64,000 nt of DNA from Thalassolituus maritimus (GCF_900156675.1 NZ_FTOH01000005.1:186001-250000); one strand, 5' to 3'. Shown: positions 17,117 to 27,598, numbered from the stretch's first letter. The notes: a model not told the origin generated them from the sequence alone. Numbers and translations: made by a program.

Positions 17117-17323
17117 ATTGAAATCCTCTTGTGTCTCTTAAAAAGCCAGCGTCTGCTGTGATGGCTTTATCCGCTACGTTCTCTACAAAGCGTTACAAAA
17201 TTCGTCTGGCCGTACCGCACCTGAATTCAGTTTGTCTCAATTCGTTATACGGACCGTCTGTGTATGAGCGCTAGGCTGATCAGCACCACTCATTCACCAA
17301 CTAACAATAATCACAGGTGTCCG

Positions 17324-18748
17324 ATGAACACATCATATTCCGATAAACGGCGCGTTAAGCTGACCAACGCACTTAGATCCGCTCTGTTGTTTGTATTGGT
17401 TGCTACCAGCCAATACGCCAAAGCAACGACAACTACTGCGATCGCAATGGAAGGCTATATCTACGGTTTCCCTATCGTTCTGATGGATGAAACCCGCAAA
17501 GGAATGACAGGTCCTGAGCGTTCCTGCACCTTCGGCGCAGACATCAATGCCTTCAAACACGTTTTCGAACTGCCCGATCCCGACTTTAAAGCCGTCGTAC
17601 GGCCCAACGTCGATACCCTTTATTCTTCGGCTATGCTGGACCTCTCAGAAAGTCCGGTCATTCTGACGCTTCCTGAGGTTACAGACAGATACGTACTGAT
17701 GGCTCTTCTGGATGCATGGTCAAACAACTTTGCCGGAATAGATACAACTGGCGATAACACACTCGCTGGCCAATATATGATTACCGGCCCTGAGTGGCGT
17801 GGCCGGATTCCGCGTAATATGACGCATATCCCAGCACCTACCGATCTCGTGTGGATCATTGGCCGAACCGAGCTACTGGCAGACAACGATATTGAGGCGG
17901 TCAACCGCATTCAGCGACAGTATCGTTTGAAGACTTACCGCAGCCGACGTGGCAGCGACCACAACCAGACTGTAAATTGCCTGGAAGACGACGAGAAAGA
18001 GCCACCCATCGATGTCGTTCTCAAAATGAATGGTGAAGAGTTCTTCACGCGGCTATCCAGTCTGATGGCGGAAAACCCGCCTCCCGCCGACCAGAAAGGC
18101 ATGGAATGGTTACTAGGGCAGATAAACACAGGGCGCTATGCAAAAGGTGAGGTCGAAGATTTACCACGGTATAAAAAGCGCGCGCTTGATGAAGGTATCC
18201 GCCTTGGGCAAGGCAGCATCGACGGTGCGAAAAAGCTTCTCGGTATTGGTGGATGGGGGCCGAACCCAAAACTGATTCCGCTAGGAGATTACGGTAAGCG
18301 ATATTTTATAAGAGCAGTGGTTGCCCAGGTCGGGTTTGGCGCCAATCAGAATAAATATGCTGTCTATCAGAATGCTGAAAGAGATAGCCAGTTGCAGAAA
18401 ATGCACGGCAGTAATGATTACACCTTTACCCTGAAGGCGGATGATATGCCAGATGTCGGGGCCTTCTGGTCAATCACAGCCTATGGCGATGACGGTTTTC
18501 TTAAAGCTAATGAATATGCTTCAGCAGTCGGCATTGAGCGCCATGCTCTTAGCAGCAATACCTCCCTCGCGACGGATCTGAACGGCGACATCACCTTGTA
18601 TATCTCTTCTCAGCCGCCTCAGGGCGCACCATTAAGCAATTGGTTACCGGTTCCTGACGAGTATTTTCAATTAACACTGCGTTTTTATGATCCAGGCAAA
18701 GATATTCTGAATGCCGAATGGCAGGCACCTGCGGTAGAAAAACAATAG
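17324..18748 (+). CDS. DUF1254/DUF1214 exported protein
   Basis: This ~474-residue protein starts at the ATG with the AGGTG site at 17324; an in-frame ATG 60 bases upstream is less likely. It has a signal segment (ALRSALLFVLVATSQYAKA) and an N-terminal DUF1254 domain (AMEGYIYGFPIVLMDETRKG, VVRPNVDTLYSSAMLDLS, TDRYVLMALLDAWSNNFAGI). A middle region and a C-terminal DUF1214 domain follow (NDYTFTLKADDMPDVGAFWSITAYGDDGFL). Such proteins are common in bacteria degrading hydrophobic compounds, but their activity is undefined. Divergent pairing with an AraC regulator suggests inducible expression. Confidence 0.85.
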   Translation: MNTSYSDKRRVKLTNALRSALLFVLVATSQYAKATTTTAIAMEGYIYGFPIVLMDETRKGMTGPERSCTFGADINAFKHVFELPDPDFKAVVRPNVDTLYSSAMLDLSESPVILTLPEVTDRYVLMALLDAWSNNFAGIDTTGDNTLAGQYMITGPEWRGRIPRNMTHIPAPTDLVWIIGRTELLADNDIEAVNRIQRQYRLKTYRSRRGSDHNQTVNCLEDDEKEPPIDVVLKMNGEEFFTRLSSLMAENPPPADQKGMEWLLGQINTGRYAKGEVEDLPRYKKRALDEGIRLGQGSIDGAKKLLGIGGWGPNPKLIPLGDYGKRYFIRAVVAQVGFGANQNKYAVYQNAERDSQLQKMHGSNDYTFTLKADDMPDVGAFWSITAYGDDGFLKANEYASAVGIERHALSSNTSLATDLNGDITLYISSQPPQGAPLSNWLPVPDEYFQLTLRFYDPGKDILNAEWQAPAVEKQ

Positions 18749-18774
18749 AGAACACTGCATTCGGCCGGGTCGCA

Positions 18775-20694
18775 TCAGATACAGATGCGATCGCGGCCCT
18801 CGTTTTTGGCTTGATATAATTTTTCGTCAGCACGTTTCAGTAATGTGTAGTACGAATTGTCTTTATCCGGCATAGCCGTGGCAATACCGATGCTTATCGT
18901 CAGTCGCACGGTCTGATCTTTCATCACAACTGGCTCTGAACGCATGGCAGTCCATATCTGTCGTGCCAGAATATGAGCCGCCGATGCCTCAGTATCTGGC
19001 AGTAGAATAACGAACTCTTCACCACCGTACCGGAATGCCATGTCCGCCGGGCGGTTAAGTACATCCTGAATGCGCAACGCAGTCTGACGCAGGGCTTCGT
19101 CACCGAACGCATGTCCCTGTGTATCATTCAGGTTCTTGAAGTAATCCAGATCAAACATAATAAGTGACAGAGCTTTACCCTCTCTTGCGGCGCGTCCATA
19201 TTCACGTTCCAGAACTTCATCGAAATGACGCCTGTTGTAGAGGCCTGTCAGAGAGTCGGTTGTACTGATTTTTTCGAGGCGAGCATTCGCTTCGCGTAAC
19301 TCTTGCGTGCGAGCTTTTACCTCCTGATCAAGGCGCACATTCTGTTCGCGCTCGGTTTCGAGCAACATTGCCTGAGCGTGTGCGGTGTCGCGCTGAGCAC
19401 GTTCCCGCAATTCCTTATCCATGGCCATCCGCACGGATAGAGCAAACGCGAAGAGCAATACCTGCAACAGCTGTCCCAGGGCCAGAGCATTATCCAGTAG
19501 CAGACTATTATTAAAGACTCCAAGCTTACCGAGAATATACGAAGCACTCCCCAGGGTGTACATGAGGCCGGCAACGAAGACTGCAAACGCAGGTGGGTAT
19601 CCACGTCGCATTCTCACAACGACCATGGTTGCACAGGTAAGAAAAGTCATCATGGATAGCAAGAGAGTCGGATAGATAACATCCGCGTATGGAAAGTACA
19701 GGCTTAAAGCAACCATAAGTCCCGATATCGCCGCTAACGCCATTGCTGCAATATTTATCAAGCGATGGCTTTCGCAGATTTTCACGACTTTGGCTATGTA
19801 AAGTACACCAAAAAAGTTCGATGTATTGATGAGTGCACTGACTGCAATATCGTTCCAATCTGGCGACTCAGGCCAGAGAAACTGATAGCTACGTCCCCAT
19901 AATGTTGCCTGAATAAGCGCCATCGCCAGAGACAACCCGCCGAAATAAAAATAGCTACGATCCCCTGACGATAAGAATATGAGAGTGTGATACAAACCGA
20001 GCATCACAACGGCACCAAAGAATAGACCCTGAACCCAAGCACTGTTTTCCATCGTTTTTCGCAGTACAGCATCTTCAGAGATTGTCATCGGAACTTCGAG
20101 AGAGGAGCCTGACTGAACTCTCAGATACACAGATACCAGCGAAACTGAAGAAGGCAGAGGTACAGTAAACTCCGGCCGTAGCAGCACACGCTCAACAAAG
20201 TAAAGGCGATCGCCTAATGGGTAGGCGCTAAGTAGCTTCTGATGTTCATCAAGAATGAAAACCTGTACGTCGTCGAGCATAGGGTAGTTCACGCTCAACC
20301 ATACGATATCTCCCGGGTTGCTGTATCGAAAGTTCAGCCAGACGGCCGCCTCGGTGTACCCAAATTGCGGTGGGTACTCACGCACTTTGTCAAACGAGCG
20401 GGTCATAATATCTTCGAGTAGAAGATCTCCCTTCTGGTCGAGATAGTAAGAAACGTCGGGAGCGATCTGACCAAACCCGGGAAGCAGTCTATGCTCGTGC
20501 AGCCCGGTTGATGATGCTATCGCCGGGGTACACAACAGCAAGGCACTACTCAGAATCGCACCAGTCAGAGTTAGAGCAACCGAAGTCTCTTTTAACGAGA
20601 GCAAGCCAGCCCGAAGTAAAGCAACGAATAAAACTGTCACTGGCAATAAAATCCTGAAGAATAAAACTGCAATGAGTGCCTGCATTACCCGCAT
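18775..20694 (-). CDS. 7TM-DISM receptor diguanylate cyclase
   Basis: This 639-residue membrane protein makes cyclic-di-GMP. An N-terminal hydrophobic segment precedes a periplasmic 7TMR-DISM extracellular domain (residues ~75–205, AAVWLNFRYSNPGD). Seven transmembrane helices (~215–430), a coiled coil (residues ~430–480) and a GGDEF domain with DSLTGLYNRRHFDE and FRYGGEEFVILLPDT follow. An RPAD sequence five residues before GGEEF is an inhibitory I-site, so product feedback is expected. There is no EAL domain. The extracellular domain probably senses a carbohydrate or other small ligand. It converges on the DUF1254 gene. Confidence 0.92.
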   Translation of the reverse strand: MRVMQALIAVLFFRILLPVTVLFVALLRAGLLSLKETSVALTLTGAILSSALLLCTPAIASSTGLHEHRLLPGFGQIAPDVSYYLDQKGDLLLEDIMTRSFDKVREYPPQFGYTEAAVWLNFRYSNPGDIVWLSVNYPMLDDVQVFILDEHQKLLSAYPLGDRLYFVERVLLRPEFTVPLPSSVSLVSVYLRVQSGSSLEVPMTISEDAVLRKTMENSAWVQGLFFGAVVMLGLYHTLIFLSSGDRSYFYFGGLSLAMALIQATLWGRSYQFLWPESPDWNDIAVSALINTSNFFGVLYIAKVVKICESHRLINIAAMALAAISGLMVALSLYFPYADVIYPTLLLSMMTFLTCATMVVVRMRRGYPPAFAVFVAGLMYTLGSASYILGKLGVFNNSLLLDNALALGQLLQVLLFAFALSVRMAMDKELRERAQRDTAHAQAMLLETEREQNVRLDQEVKARTQELREANARLEKISTTDSLTGLYNRRHFDEVLEREYGRAAREGKALSLIMFDLDYFKNLNDTQGHAFGDEALRQTALRIQDVLNRPADMAFRYGGEEFVILLPDTEASAAHILARQIWTAMRSEPVVMKDQTVRLTISIGIATAMPDKDNSYYTLLKRADEKLYQAKNEGRDRICI

Positions 20695-20884
20695 CGGCTG
20701 CTCCTCAATTTTCAGAACTTCAGTGTATGTAATATTCCCTCTATATCATGTGAGATTTGGTTAATTTTATGAGGCATTCCACAACGAAATGTCTGTTTTT
20801 AGTTGTAATGTGATTTCACGCACAGAGTCATAACTGACCACATTCGCACCTGTATAGTCTGTTATGACCCACTCGTCTGCATCA

Positions 20885-23800
20885 TCAGTGCAGGTTTCGT
20901 TTATGGACCAGATAGTACACCGCAGGCACGACCAACAAGGTCAGCACCAGAGCACTGACCATGCCGCCGACCATGGGTGCAGCGATACGACTCATAATCT
21001 CTGAGCCGGTGCCAGTTCCCACCAACACAGGCAGTAGACCAACGATGATAGCGGCGGCCGTCATGGCTTTCGGGCGAACCCGCAGGGCTCCCCCCTCCAT
21101 CACGGCCTGGCGCAGATCTTCAAGCGACAGTTTTCTGCCCGCCTTGTCTGCCAACACTCTGCGCTGCTCTAAGCATTGATTCAGGAATACCAGCATAATC
21201 ACGGATAATTCTGTCGCGACCCCCGCCAGTGCAATAAAGCCAACGCCCGCAGCAACCGACATCTGATACCCAAGTAAATACATAAGCCAGACGGAACCAA
21301 CTAACGCTAAGGGCAGGCTGGCAATAATAATCGCGACGTCCGAAAAACGACGGAAGTTCATGGCCAGCAATAGAACGATCAGTGCCAGAGTCAAAGGGAC
21401 AATATAAGTCAGCTTTTCTTTCGCCCGCTGCATATATTCGTACTGGCCGGCCCAGGTCAGGGAATACCCCGGCGGCATATCAAGCTCTGAACTCAGGCGA
21501 TGTCTGGCTCGTTCGATGTAAGTGGCAAAATCAACGTCGCCGACATCAATGTAGGTCCAGCCACTAGGGCGACCATTTTCACTTTTGATGGCAGGAGGGC
21601 CGCTTTCCACACGTATATCGGCAATATCTCCTAGCTGGATATGAGCACCGGATTCGGTCACAACCGGCAGCTTCTCCAGTGCTTCGGGTGAATCCCGGTA
21701 GGATTGCGGGTAACGCAGATTCACTGGATAACGCTCCAACCCTTCTACGGTCGTCGTCAGCGTCTGGCCGCCCACAGAAGACGCAATAATGTCATGCACA
21801 TCTGCCATGTTCAGACCGTAACGGGCTGCGGCCCAACGATCCGGCTCAATCGTAATATACCGACCGGCGGACACGCGCTCTGAGTACACCGAACGGGTAC
21901 CTGCAAGCTCGCCCAGTATTTCCTCAAGCGCCCTACCGATCGACTCAATCTGATTGAGATCCGGGCCAGACACTTTAATGCCTAAAGGCGTTTTAATCCC
22001 CGTGGATAACATATCGATCCGGGTTTTAATCGGCATCACCCAAGCATTCGTCAGACCGGGAAATTTCACCAGCGCATCCAGTTCTGCTTTGAGCTTGTCG
22101 GTCGTCATGCCGTCGCGCCACTCGCTTCTGGGGTGCAGCTGGATAAAGGTTTCAATCATGGTCAACGGCGCTGGATCGGTGGCTGTCTCTGCGCGGCCAA
22201 TTTTGCCGAACACGCTTTTCACCTCAGGTACGGTGGCGATCAGTTTGTCCGTTTGCTGTAACAGCTCCCGGGCTTTGCCCACTGAGATGCCTGCATAAGT
22301 CGTAGGCATATACATCAGATCGCCTTCATCCAGCTCCGGCATAAACTCGCTGCCCAGTTTCTGCGCCGGCCAGAGTGTCGCCAGAACGATAATGAACGCA
22401 GACACAATGACAGGTAGCGGATAACGCAGTACACCTTTCAACAAGGGTTGATACATCCCCACAAGAAGACGGTTCACCGGATTACTCGATTCACTACGGA
22501 TTTTTCCACGTACGAAGTAACCCATCAGTACCGGGACAAGCGTAATCGCAAGCGCAGCACTCGCCGCCATGGCGTAGGTTTTAGTGAATGCCAGTGGAGA
22601 GAACATCCGCCCTTCCTGTGCCTCCAGGGTAAACACGGGGATAAAGCTGACAGTAATAATTAACAAGCTGAAAAATAAAGCCGGGCCGACTTCAGACGCC
22701 GAGCGGACAACAATCTCCCAACGGTTAGCCGCAGTGACTTTCGTGCGTTCCATATGCTTATGCATATTTTCAATCATGACGATAGCACCATCAATCATGG
22801 CGCCAATGGCAATCGCGATACCGCCGAGCGACATAATGTTCGCATTCAATCCCTGTAATTTCATCACCAGAAATGCAGCCAGAATACCTACCGGCAAACT
22901 GATGAATGCGACAAACCCTGAGCGGATATGAAAAAGGAATAGCAGGCAGACGAGAATCACCACGATGAATTCTTCAGCGAGTTTTTCCCAGAGATTATCC
23001 ACCGCGCGGTTAATTAATTCAGAGCGGTCATACACAGGAATAACCTCAACGCCTTCAGGTAATCCCGGCGCTACTTCATTAAGCCGTGCCTTCACGGCAT
23101 CAATGGTATTTGCAGCGTTTTCACCATAGCGCATGACCACGATGCCGCCGACTACCTCACCCTCGCCATTCAGCTCAGCAATACCACGACGCATCTGCGG
23201 GCCCAGTTCAACACGAGCAATGTCTTTAAGAAGCAGCGGTGTACCGGACTCAGATAAACCCAGTGGAATCTGTTCAATGTCTTCGCGACTTTCAAGATAA
23301 CCGGTTGCACGGATCATGTATTCGGCCTCGGCCATTTCGATCACCGAGGCGCCGCTTTCCTGATTTGCGCGTTTTACCGCATTACGGACATGCGCAAGAG
23401 GAAGATCAAACGCACGCAAGGCTTCTGGATCAACAACGATCTGATACTGGCGCACCATACCGCCAAGGCTCGCCACTTCTGAGACGCCTTCAACCGACTG
23501 CAACTCGTATTTCAGAAACCAGTCCTGAAGCGTGCGTAACTGGCCGAGGTCGAGATTGCCCGTCGGGTCTGTCAGAGCATAGATATACACCCAACCGACA
23601 CCCGTGGCGTCCGGGCCAAGCTGTGGCTTTGCCTGCTCAGGCAGTTCGGGCGCTATTTGCGACAGGTATTCCAACACGCGGGAACGCGCCCAGTACATAT
23701 CGGTGTCATCATCAAAAATAACGTAGACATAAGAGTCACCAAAGAAGGAAAAGCCGCGGACAGTCGTTGCGCCCGGCACCGACATCATGGCGGTACTCAA

Positions 23801-24004
23801 TGGGTAGGTGACTTGATTTTCAACAACCTCAGGTGACTGGCCGGGATAACTGGTTTTAATAATGACCTGAACATCGGATAAATCAGGAATCGCATCAACG
23901 GGCGTATTTTTTACTGACCACAGCCCGGCTCCGGCCAGCATCACAGTCACCAACAGCACCATGATGCGATTATGGACCGACCAACGAATAACAGCTTCAA
24001 TCAT
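20885..24004 (-). CDS. cusA: CusA-type heavy-metal RND efflux pump
   Basis: This 1039-residue inner-membrane proton-driven pump belongs to the HME-RND family. The N-terminus IEAVIRWSVHNRIMVLLVTV and NTPVDAIPDLSDVQVIIKT are CusA/CzcA signatures. There are twelve predicted helices and two large periplasmic loops. A Met-containing segment (MPTTYAGISVGKARELLQ, PIKTRIDMLSTGIKTPLG) is typical of the Cu/Ag branch. It is the last gene of a three-gene operon, overlapping cusB by 8 bases. Cu(I)/Ag(I) substrate is inferred from overall similarity and the adjacent CusF-like domain in CusB; zinc or cobalt pumps of the same family are an alternative. Confidence 0.92.
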   Translation of the reverse strand: MIEAVIRWSVHNRIMVLLVTVMLAGAGLWSVKNTPVDAIPDLSDVQVIIKTSYPGQSPEVVENQVTYPLSTAMMSVPGATTVRGFSFFGDSYVYVIFDDDTDMYWARSRVLEYLSQIAPELPEQAKPQLGPDATGVGWVYIYALTDPTGNLDLGQLRTLQDWFLKYELQSVEGVSEVASLGGMVRQYQIVVDPEALRAFDLPLAHVRNAVKRANQESGASVIEMAEAEYMIRATGYLESREDIEQIPLGLSESGTPLLLKDIARVELGPQMRRGIAELNGEGEVVGGIVVMRYGENAANTIDAVKARLNEVAPGLPEGVEVIPVYDRSELINRAVDNLWEKLAEEFIVVILVCLLFLFHIRSGFVAFISLPVGILAAFLVMKLQGLNANIMSLGGIAIAIGAMIDGAIVMIENMHKHMERTKVTAANRWEIVVRSASEVGPALFFSLLIITVSFIPVFTLEAQEGRMFSPLAFTKTYAMAASAALAITLVPVLMGYFVRGKIRSESSNPVNRLLVGMYQPLLKGVLRYPLPVIVSAFIIVLATLWPAQKLGSEFMPELDEGDLMYMPTTYAGISVGKARELLQQTDKLIATVPEVKSVFGKIGRAETATDPAPLTMIETFIQLHPRSEWRDGMTTDKLKAELDALVKFPGLTNAWVMPIKTRIDMLSTGIKTPLGIKVSGPDLNQIESIGRALEEILGELAGTRSVYSERVSAGRYITIEPDRWAAARYGLNMADVHDIIASSVGGQTLTTTVEGLERYPVNLRYPQSYRDSPEALEKLPVVTESGAHIQLGDIADIRVESGPPAIKSENGRPSGWTYIDVGDVDFATYIERARHRLSSELDMPPGYSLTWAGQYEYMQRAKEKLTYIVPLTLALIVLLLAMNFRRFSDVAIIIASLPLALVGSVWLMYLLGYQMSVAAGVGFIALAGVATELSVIMLVFLNQCLEQRRVLADKAGRKLSLEDLRQAVMEGGALRVRPKAMTAAAIIVGLLPVLVGTGTGSEIMSRIAAPMVGGMVSALVLTLLVVPAVYYLVHKRNLH

Positions 24005-25538
24005 GGTCAGCTCCCTTATGTGGTTCCGCTGCGTGACTACTATCCATTTCTTTGCTCATGTCGTCGCTAGAGACTGTATAAACCTCGGTGACGGTAAATT
24101 CACCATTCGAGACTTCAAATACGAAATGTATGCTATCGCCTTCATTCAGGCCGGATAAATCAAGTTCGTCGGACAAACTGAAATCCATTGTGGCGGCCGG
24201 CCGCTTCCATTTTTCAATCGGCCCGCGGCTGATGTTGGCAACCCGCGCCTCTTTATCAAGACGGTTAATGACACCATCAGCCATGGCACTGGATGTTTCT
24301 GTAGTTGATGGAACCTTGTGCTCAGACATCCCCATTTCATGTTCGAAACGACTTAAATCAGCTTTTTTGGCTGATTCAGAGTCGATCATAAAGTGCGCAG
24401 AAATAACGACTTCATCACCCGCTTCCAGACCCCGATGTATTTCAACAGAGTCAGCATCTGAACGACCGGTTTCTACCGGGACTGAGCGGTATTTTCCGGC
24501 TCCTGTTTTTAACACCACACGAGTGCCCTCAGCGACGCGGATAACGGCATCACGCGGGATGAGCAAGGTTTCGCTTGCCGAAGGTTTTATCACCACGCTG
24601 GCGTACATTCCCGGCCTCAGCATATCTGTAGGGCTGGTCAGGCGAATACGAACCTGAGCTGTGCGGGTCGCTGTATCCAGAGCGGGATAGATATAATCGA
24701 CAACGCCAGTCCATACATTCCCCGGAGACGCCTGGCTGGTTACCTCAACGGATTCGCCACCTCCGATAAAGCTCAGATCGTCACTGAAGACATCGGTGAT
24801 TATCCAGACCTGCGATGCCTGCGCCAATGTCATGATTTCTGTCCCCGGCACGACGTACATACCCTGACGGACATTTAACTGATCTACGATACCTGATTGC
24901 GGTGCCCGCATAGTTAATGTCTGACTGACGCGACGGGTATTTTCGATCTGCCGGATAATGTCATCAGGCACCTGCAACGCCTGCAGTCGTAAGCGAGATG
25001 CCGATGCGAGTTGTTGATTTCCGCGACGCAGGGCAAGCAGATATTCTTCCTGTGCATTAACCAGCGTGGGCGAATAAATGTCGTAAAGGGGCGCGCCTTT
25101 TTCTACCGGGTCCCCTTCAGATCGCACATGCAGTTTTTCGATCCAGCCTTCGGTGCGTGGATGCATATGAACGACAAAGTCATCGTTATATTCGACATAG
25201 CCTGCCGAACGAATCACCGGATTGAGCATTCCAGTCGTAACCTCGGCCGTACGCACGCCAAAGCTGTGCTCGAGTTCAGGAGCAACACGAACGGTGCCGG
25301 CAGCGTCTTCCTGAGAATCCTCCTCATAGACAGGCACCAGATCCATTCCCATGGGCGACTTGCCCGGGCCATCGCGACGATAGTCCGGGTCCATCGGAGC
25401 AACCCAGTAGAGCGGCTCGTTATTTTTTTGAGCATTGCCACTGCTGTCAGATTGACCGCCAGAAAACTGACCAGCACTCCAATAAACGAAAAGACCGACG
25501 GCAACCCCTGCAGCAAATATCACTGAATTATTTTTCAT
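23997..25538 (-). CDS. cusB: CusB-type membrane fusion protein with C-terminal CusF-like domain
   Basis: This 513-residue periplasmic adaptor links CusA to the outer-membrane channel. It has an N-terminal anchor and the heavy-metal-binding YHS-like motif LYWVAPMDPDYRRDGPGKSP. Barrel-sandwich/lipoyl halves (GWIEKLHVRSEGDPVEKGAPL) flank an α-hairpin, and a β-barrel follows (VRIRLTSPTDMLRPGMYASVVI). From residue ~422 there is an OB-fold resembling the copper chaperone CusF (GVINRLDKEARVANISRGPI…TMDFSL). Aligned by eye with E. coli CusF, only one of the usual Met ligands is evident and the cation-π Trp is displaced. The C-terminus is His-rich. It overlaps cusC by 11 bases and cusA by 8. Confidence 0.9.
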   Translation of the reverse strand: MKNNSVIFAAGVAVGLFVYWSAGQFSGGQSDSSGNAQKNNEPLYWVAPMDPDYRRDGPGKSPMGMDLVPVYEEDSQEDAAGTVRVAPELEHSFGVRTAEVTTGMLNPVIRSAGYVEYNDDFVVHMHPRTEGWIEKLHVRSEGDPVEKGAPLYDIYSPTLVNAQEEYLLALRRGNQQLASASRLRLQALQVPDDIIRQIENTRRVSQTLTMRAPQSGIVDQLNVRQGMYVVPGTEIMTLAQASQVWIITDVFSDDLSFIGGGESVEVTSQASPGNVWTGVVDYIYPALDTATRTAQVRIRLTSPTDMLRPGMYASVVIKPSASETLLIPRDAVIRVAEGTRVVLKTGAGKYRSVPVETGRSDADSVEIHRGLEAGDEVVISAHFMIDSESAKKADLSRFEHEMGMSEHKVPSTTETSSAMADGVINRLDKEARVANISRGPIEKWKRPAATMDFSLSDELDLSGLNEGDSIHFVFEVSNGEFTVTEVYTVSSDDMSKEMDSSHAAEPHKGADHD

Positions 25539-26859
25539 TTTTTAATTCCCCTGTAGATGAAGAGCCTGATGTCAGCGATTCGGCTGATAACAACCCTGTC
25601 GCAGATAAATAGCGAATATCCGCCAGTGTGCGATGCAGGCTGGTCTCTATTTTTAGTCGCGCGAGGCGTGTATTAAGTACAGACGTACGGGCTTTCACCA
25701 CAGAGGGAAAATCACCACGATCAGAGTGATACGCAGACAACGCAGCGGATGCCTGCTCCTGCACCTGAGGCAATAACTGCTGCTGATAGAAGGTTTTGCG
25801 TTCATACAAGTAAGCGTATTCAGTCAACGCCGCCGACAATGCACTTCGCATGCGGCGTAACAGTAGGGTCTTCTCCGTGCGCAGCGCTTCCGTATCGGCT
25901 ACTGCAGCACTGACTTCCCGATCCTGACGGTTGCCAGTAAATAACGGCAGATCAAATGTCACACCGACCGACATCAGATCCGCACGGTTATTGCCCATCA
26001 GATCATCATCGCGGTACCCGTATTTTGCTGTCAGGCCCCAGGCTGGGCGATAAGACTGACGCGCCAGGGCCTCTCCGGTTTCACTCGACTGGATACGACG
26101 TTCAAATGCCAGTACCTGTGGATGCTGGATGACGGTTTCTGCGGTGGGGAGCTGATCTGGTGTCGGCCCTTTGGGTAACCCGACAAATTGCCCTGACTCA
26201 AAAACCTCCCCGGACTCACTCAGCCACTCGCCCAGTTGCTGACGGGTAACCGCTAATGCTTGTCTGAGTTCGGCAAGACGATCTTCACGGCGAATCAGCT
26301 CGACGTTGGCCTCAACCACATCCTGCTGGCGGGTGTTATTTAGTCCCGATGCATAACCTGCCCGGGCGGCATCGACCAACTGACGAAGCAGATCACGCTC
26401 CTGCTCCATCAGCTTGATGCTTTCCTGAGCCTCATAGCCTTGCAACCAAAGACCGGTAACTGCTTGCTCGACTTTGAGAGAGCGATCCTGTCGTAACAAG
26501 GGTTGCTGCGAAGACAGCTCACGGTTCTTCTGGGCGCTGAGCGCACGGCTGTCTCCACGGGGAAACATCTGCGTCACCGCAACACTTAACTGCGTCATCG
26601 GCTCCTGCTGGATATCAAAGGTATCCACCGGGAAGTTTCCCGCCGTCAGTGTGACTGACGGGTCTGGCAATGAACCACTCGATTCAGCCCGGTCGATCAG
26701 AGCCTGCTCGCGCTGAGCACTGCTGTTGTGCCACAGGTCCCGTTCAAGCGCCCGCTCTACAGCCTGATTCAGGGTCAGCTCTGACGAAAATACATGACCT
26801 GACAGAGTCAGCACGGCAAGACTTACCCACCGCGCACTGGATAATTTCAACGACATCAT
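25528..26859 (-). CDS. cusC: CusC/TolC-type outer-membrane efflux protein
   Basis: This 443-residue outer-membrane factor has a signal peptide (SLAVLTLSGHVFSSE) and two tandem OEP repeats. The coiled helices include LTLNQAVERALERDLW, the conserved PDPSVTLTAGNFPVDTF and the mirrored VGVTFDLPLFTGNRQDREV. It is the first gene of the cusCBA-type operon and supplies the exit duct. The ATG at 26859 directly precedes the signal peptide. No separate metal sensor gene is found next to the operon in this window. Confidence 0.88.
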   Translation of the reverse strand: MMSLKLSSARWVSLAVLTLSGHVFSSELTLNQAVERALERDLWHNSSAQREQALIDRAESSGSLPDPSVTLTAGNFPVDTFDIQQEPMTQLSVAVTQMFPRGDSRALSAQKNRELSSQQPLLRQDRSLKVEQAVTGLWLQGYEAQESIKLMEQERDLLRQLVDAARAGYASGLNNTRQQDVVEANVELIRREDRLAELRQALAVTRQQLGEWLSESGEVFESGQFVGLPKGPTPDQLPTAETVIQHPQVLAFERRIQSSETGEALARQSYRPAWGLTAKYGYRDDDLMGNNRADLMSVGVTFDLPLFTGNRQDREVSAAVADTEALRTEKTLLLRRMRSALSAALTEYAYLYERKTFYQQQLLPQVQEQASAALSAYHSDRGDFPSVVKARTSVLNTRLARLKIETSLHRTLADIRYLSATGLLSAESLTSGSSSTGELKNEK

Positions 26860-26906
26860 AAAGAGTCTCTGGCTTTCGCCTTTAAAGAGAAAAACTTAAA
26901 AATTAA

Positions 26907-26945
26907 TTAAAAATGAGGCGCGCAAACCCGTTTTCCGGGCGCACT
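26907..26945 (-). terminator. Possible terminator after the Cys/His-rich small gene
   Basis: On the minus strand GCGCCCG-GAAAA-CGGGTTTGCGC is followed by CTCATTTTTAATTAATTTTT. The stem is imperfect, but the T-rich tail is good. It separates the small gene from the cus operon. Confidence 0.45.
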
Positions 26946-26954
26946 TATCCTTGG

Positions 26955-27362
26955 TCAGGCCAGAATGGGTGGGCGGTAGAGGGAGCCCGCAAGAGAAGGA
27001 TGATCTTGAGCAATCATCAAAGAAATTGAGCTTCCGGCACTGATGACCGGGACAGACACATTGAAGCCTGTCAGCCCCATGATATGCACAGAACACTCAG
27101 GCATGTCACACGTGCCGCCATCACAGCAGTTATGGCTGCTCGGTTCAGAAGCTTTACTTATGTCATTCCCATGATGCTGATGCATCGAATGATCGTGTGC
27201 CATGATTGAAGTAACGGATTCTGAGGTAACCACGTCTGACATAACCGTGTCGGATGAACCACCATGACCCAGGCTGCACAACGACCCAGCAGCCAACACC
27301 GGCTGAGCCAGAATGGCCAGCAGCATAAGCAATACACCGGAAAAACGGAAACGTCGCGACAT
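26955..27362 (-). CDS. Small exported Cys/His-rich protein (DUF2946-like) upstream of the cus operon
   Basis: This ~135-residue protein has a signal peptide (FSGVLLMLLAILAQPVLAAG). A central His/Met/Cys segment (AHDHSMHQHHGND, NCCDGGTCDMPECS) looks like a copper or silver ligand set, and the C-terminus LAGSLYRPPILA is typical of DUF2946/CopL-like small proteins beside metal efflux operons. It lies on the same strand as cusCBA, 95 bases upstream of cusC. A periplasmic metal-binding role is inferred. The ATG at 27362 is preferred over the GTG two codons earlier. Confidence 0.65.
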   Translation of the reverse strand: MSRRFRFSGVLLMLLAILAQPVLAAGSLCSLGHGGSSDTVMSDVVTSESVTSIMAHDHSMHQHHGNDISKASEPSSHNCCDGGTCDMPECSVHIMGLTGFNVSVPVISAGSSISLMIAQDHPSLAGSLYRPPILA

Positions 27363-27598
27363 CAGCACTCTGAAGAAATCATATAAGACATTTATAGGTT
27401 AAATCTCCAGGCGCGAGGCGTCAATTTAGCCCACGTAACCCCGCACAAATGCCACGGAATCTGATTCAGATGAAGAGGCCAGTATGGTAACCTCCTGCCT
27501 CATTGAATTCATACAGGGATGTATGCACTCGAGGAATGCAGCGGACTCACGCTGTAAGACCTCTGACGTGCCTCCCTGACATGGGAGAGCCACCAATA

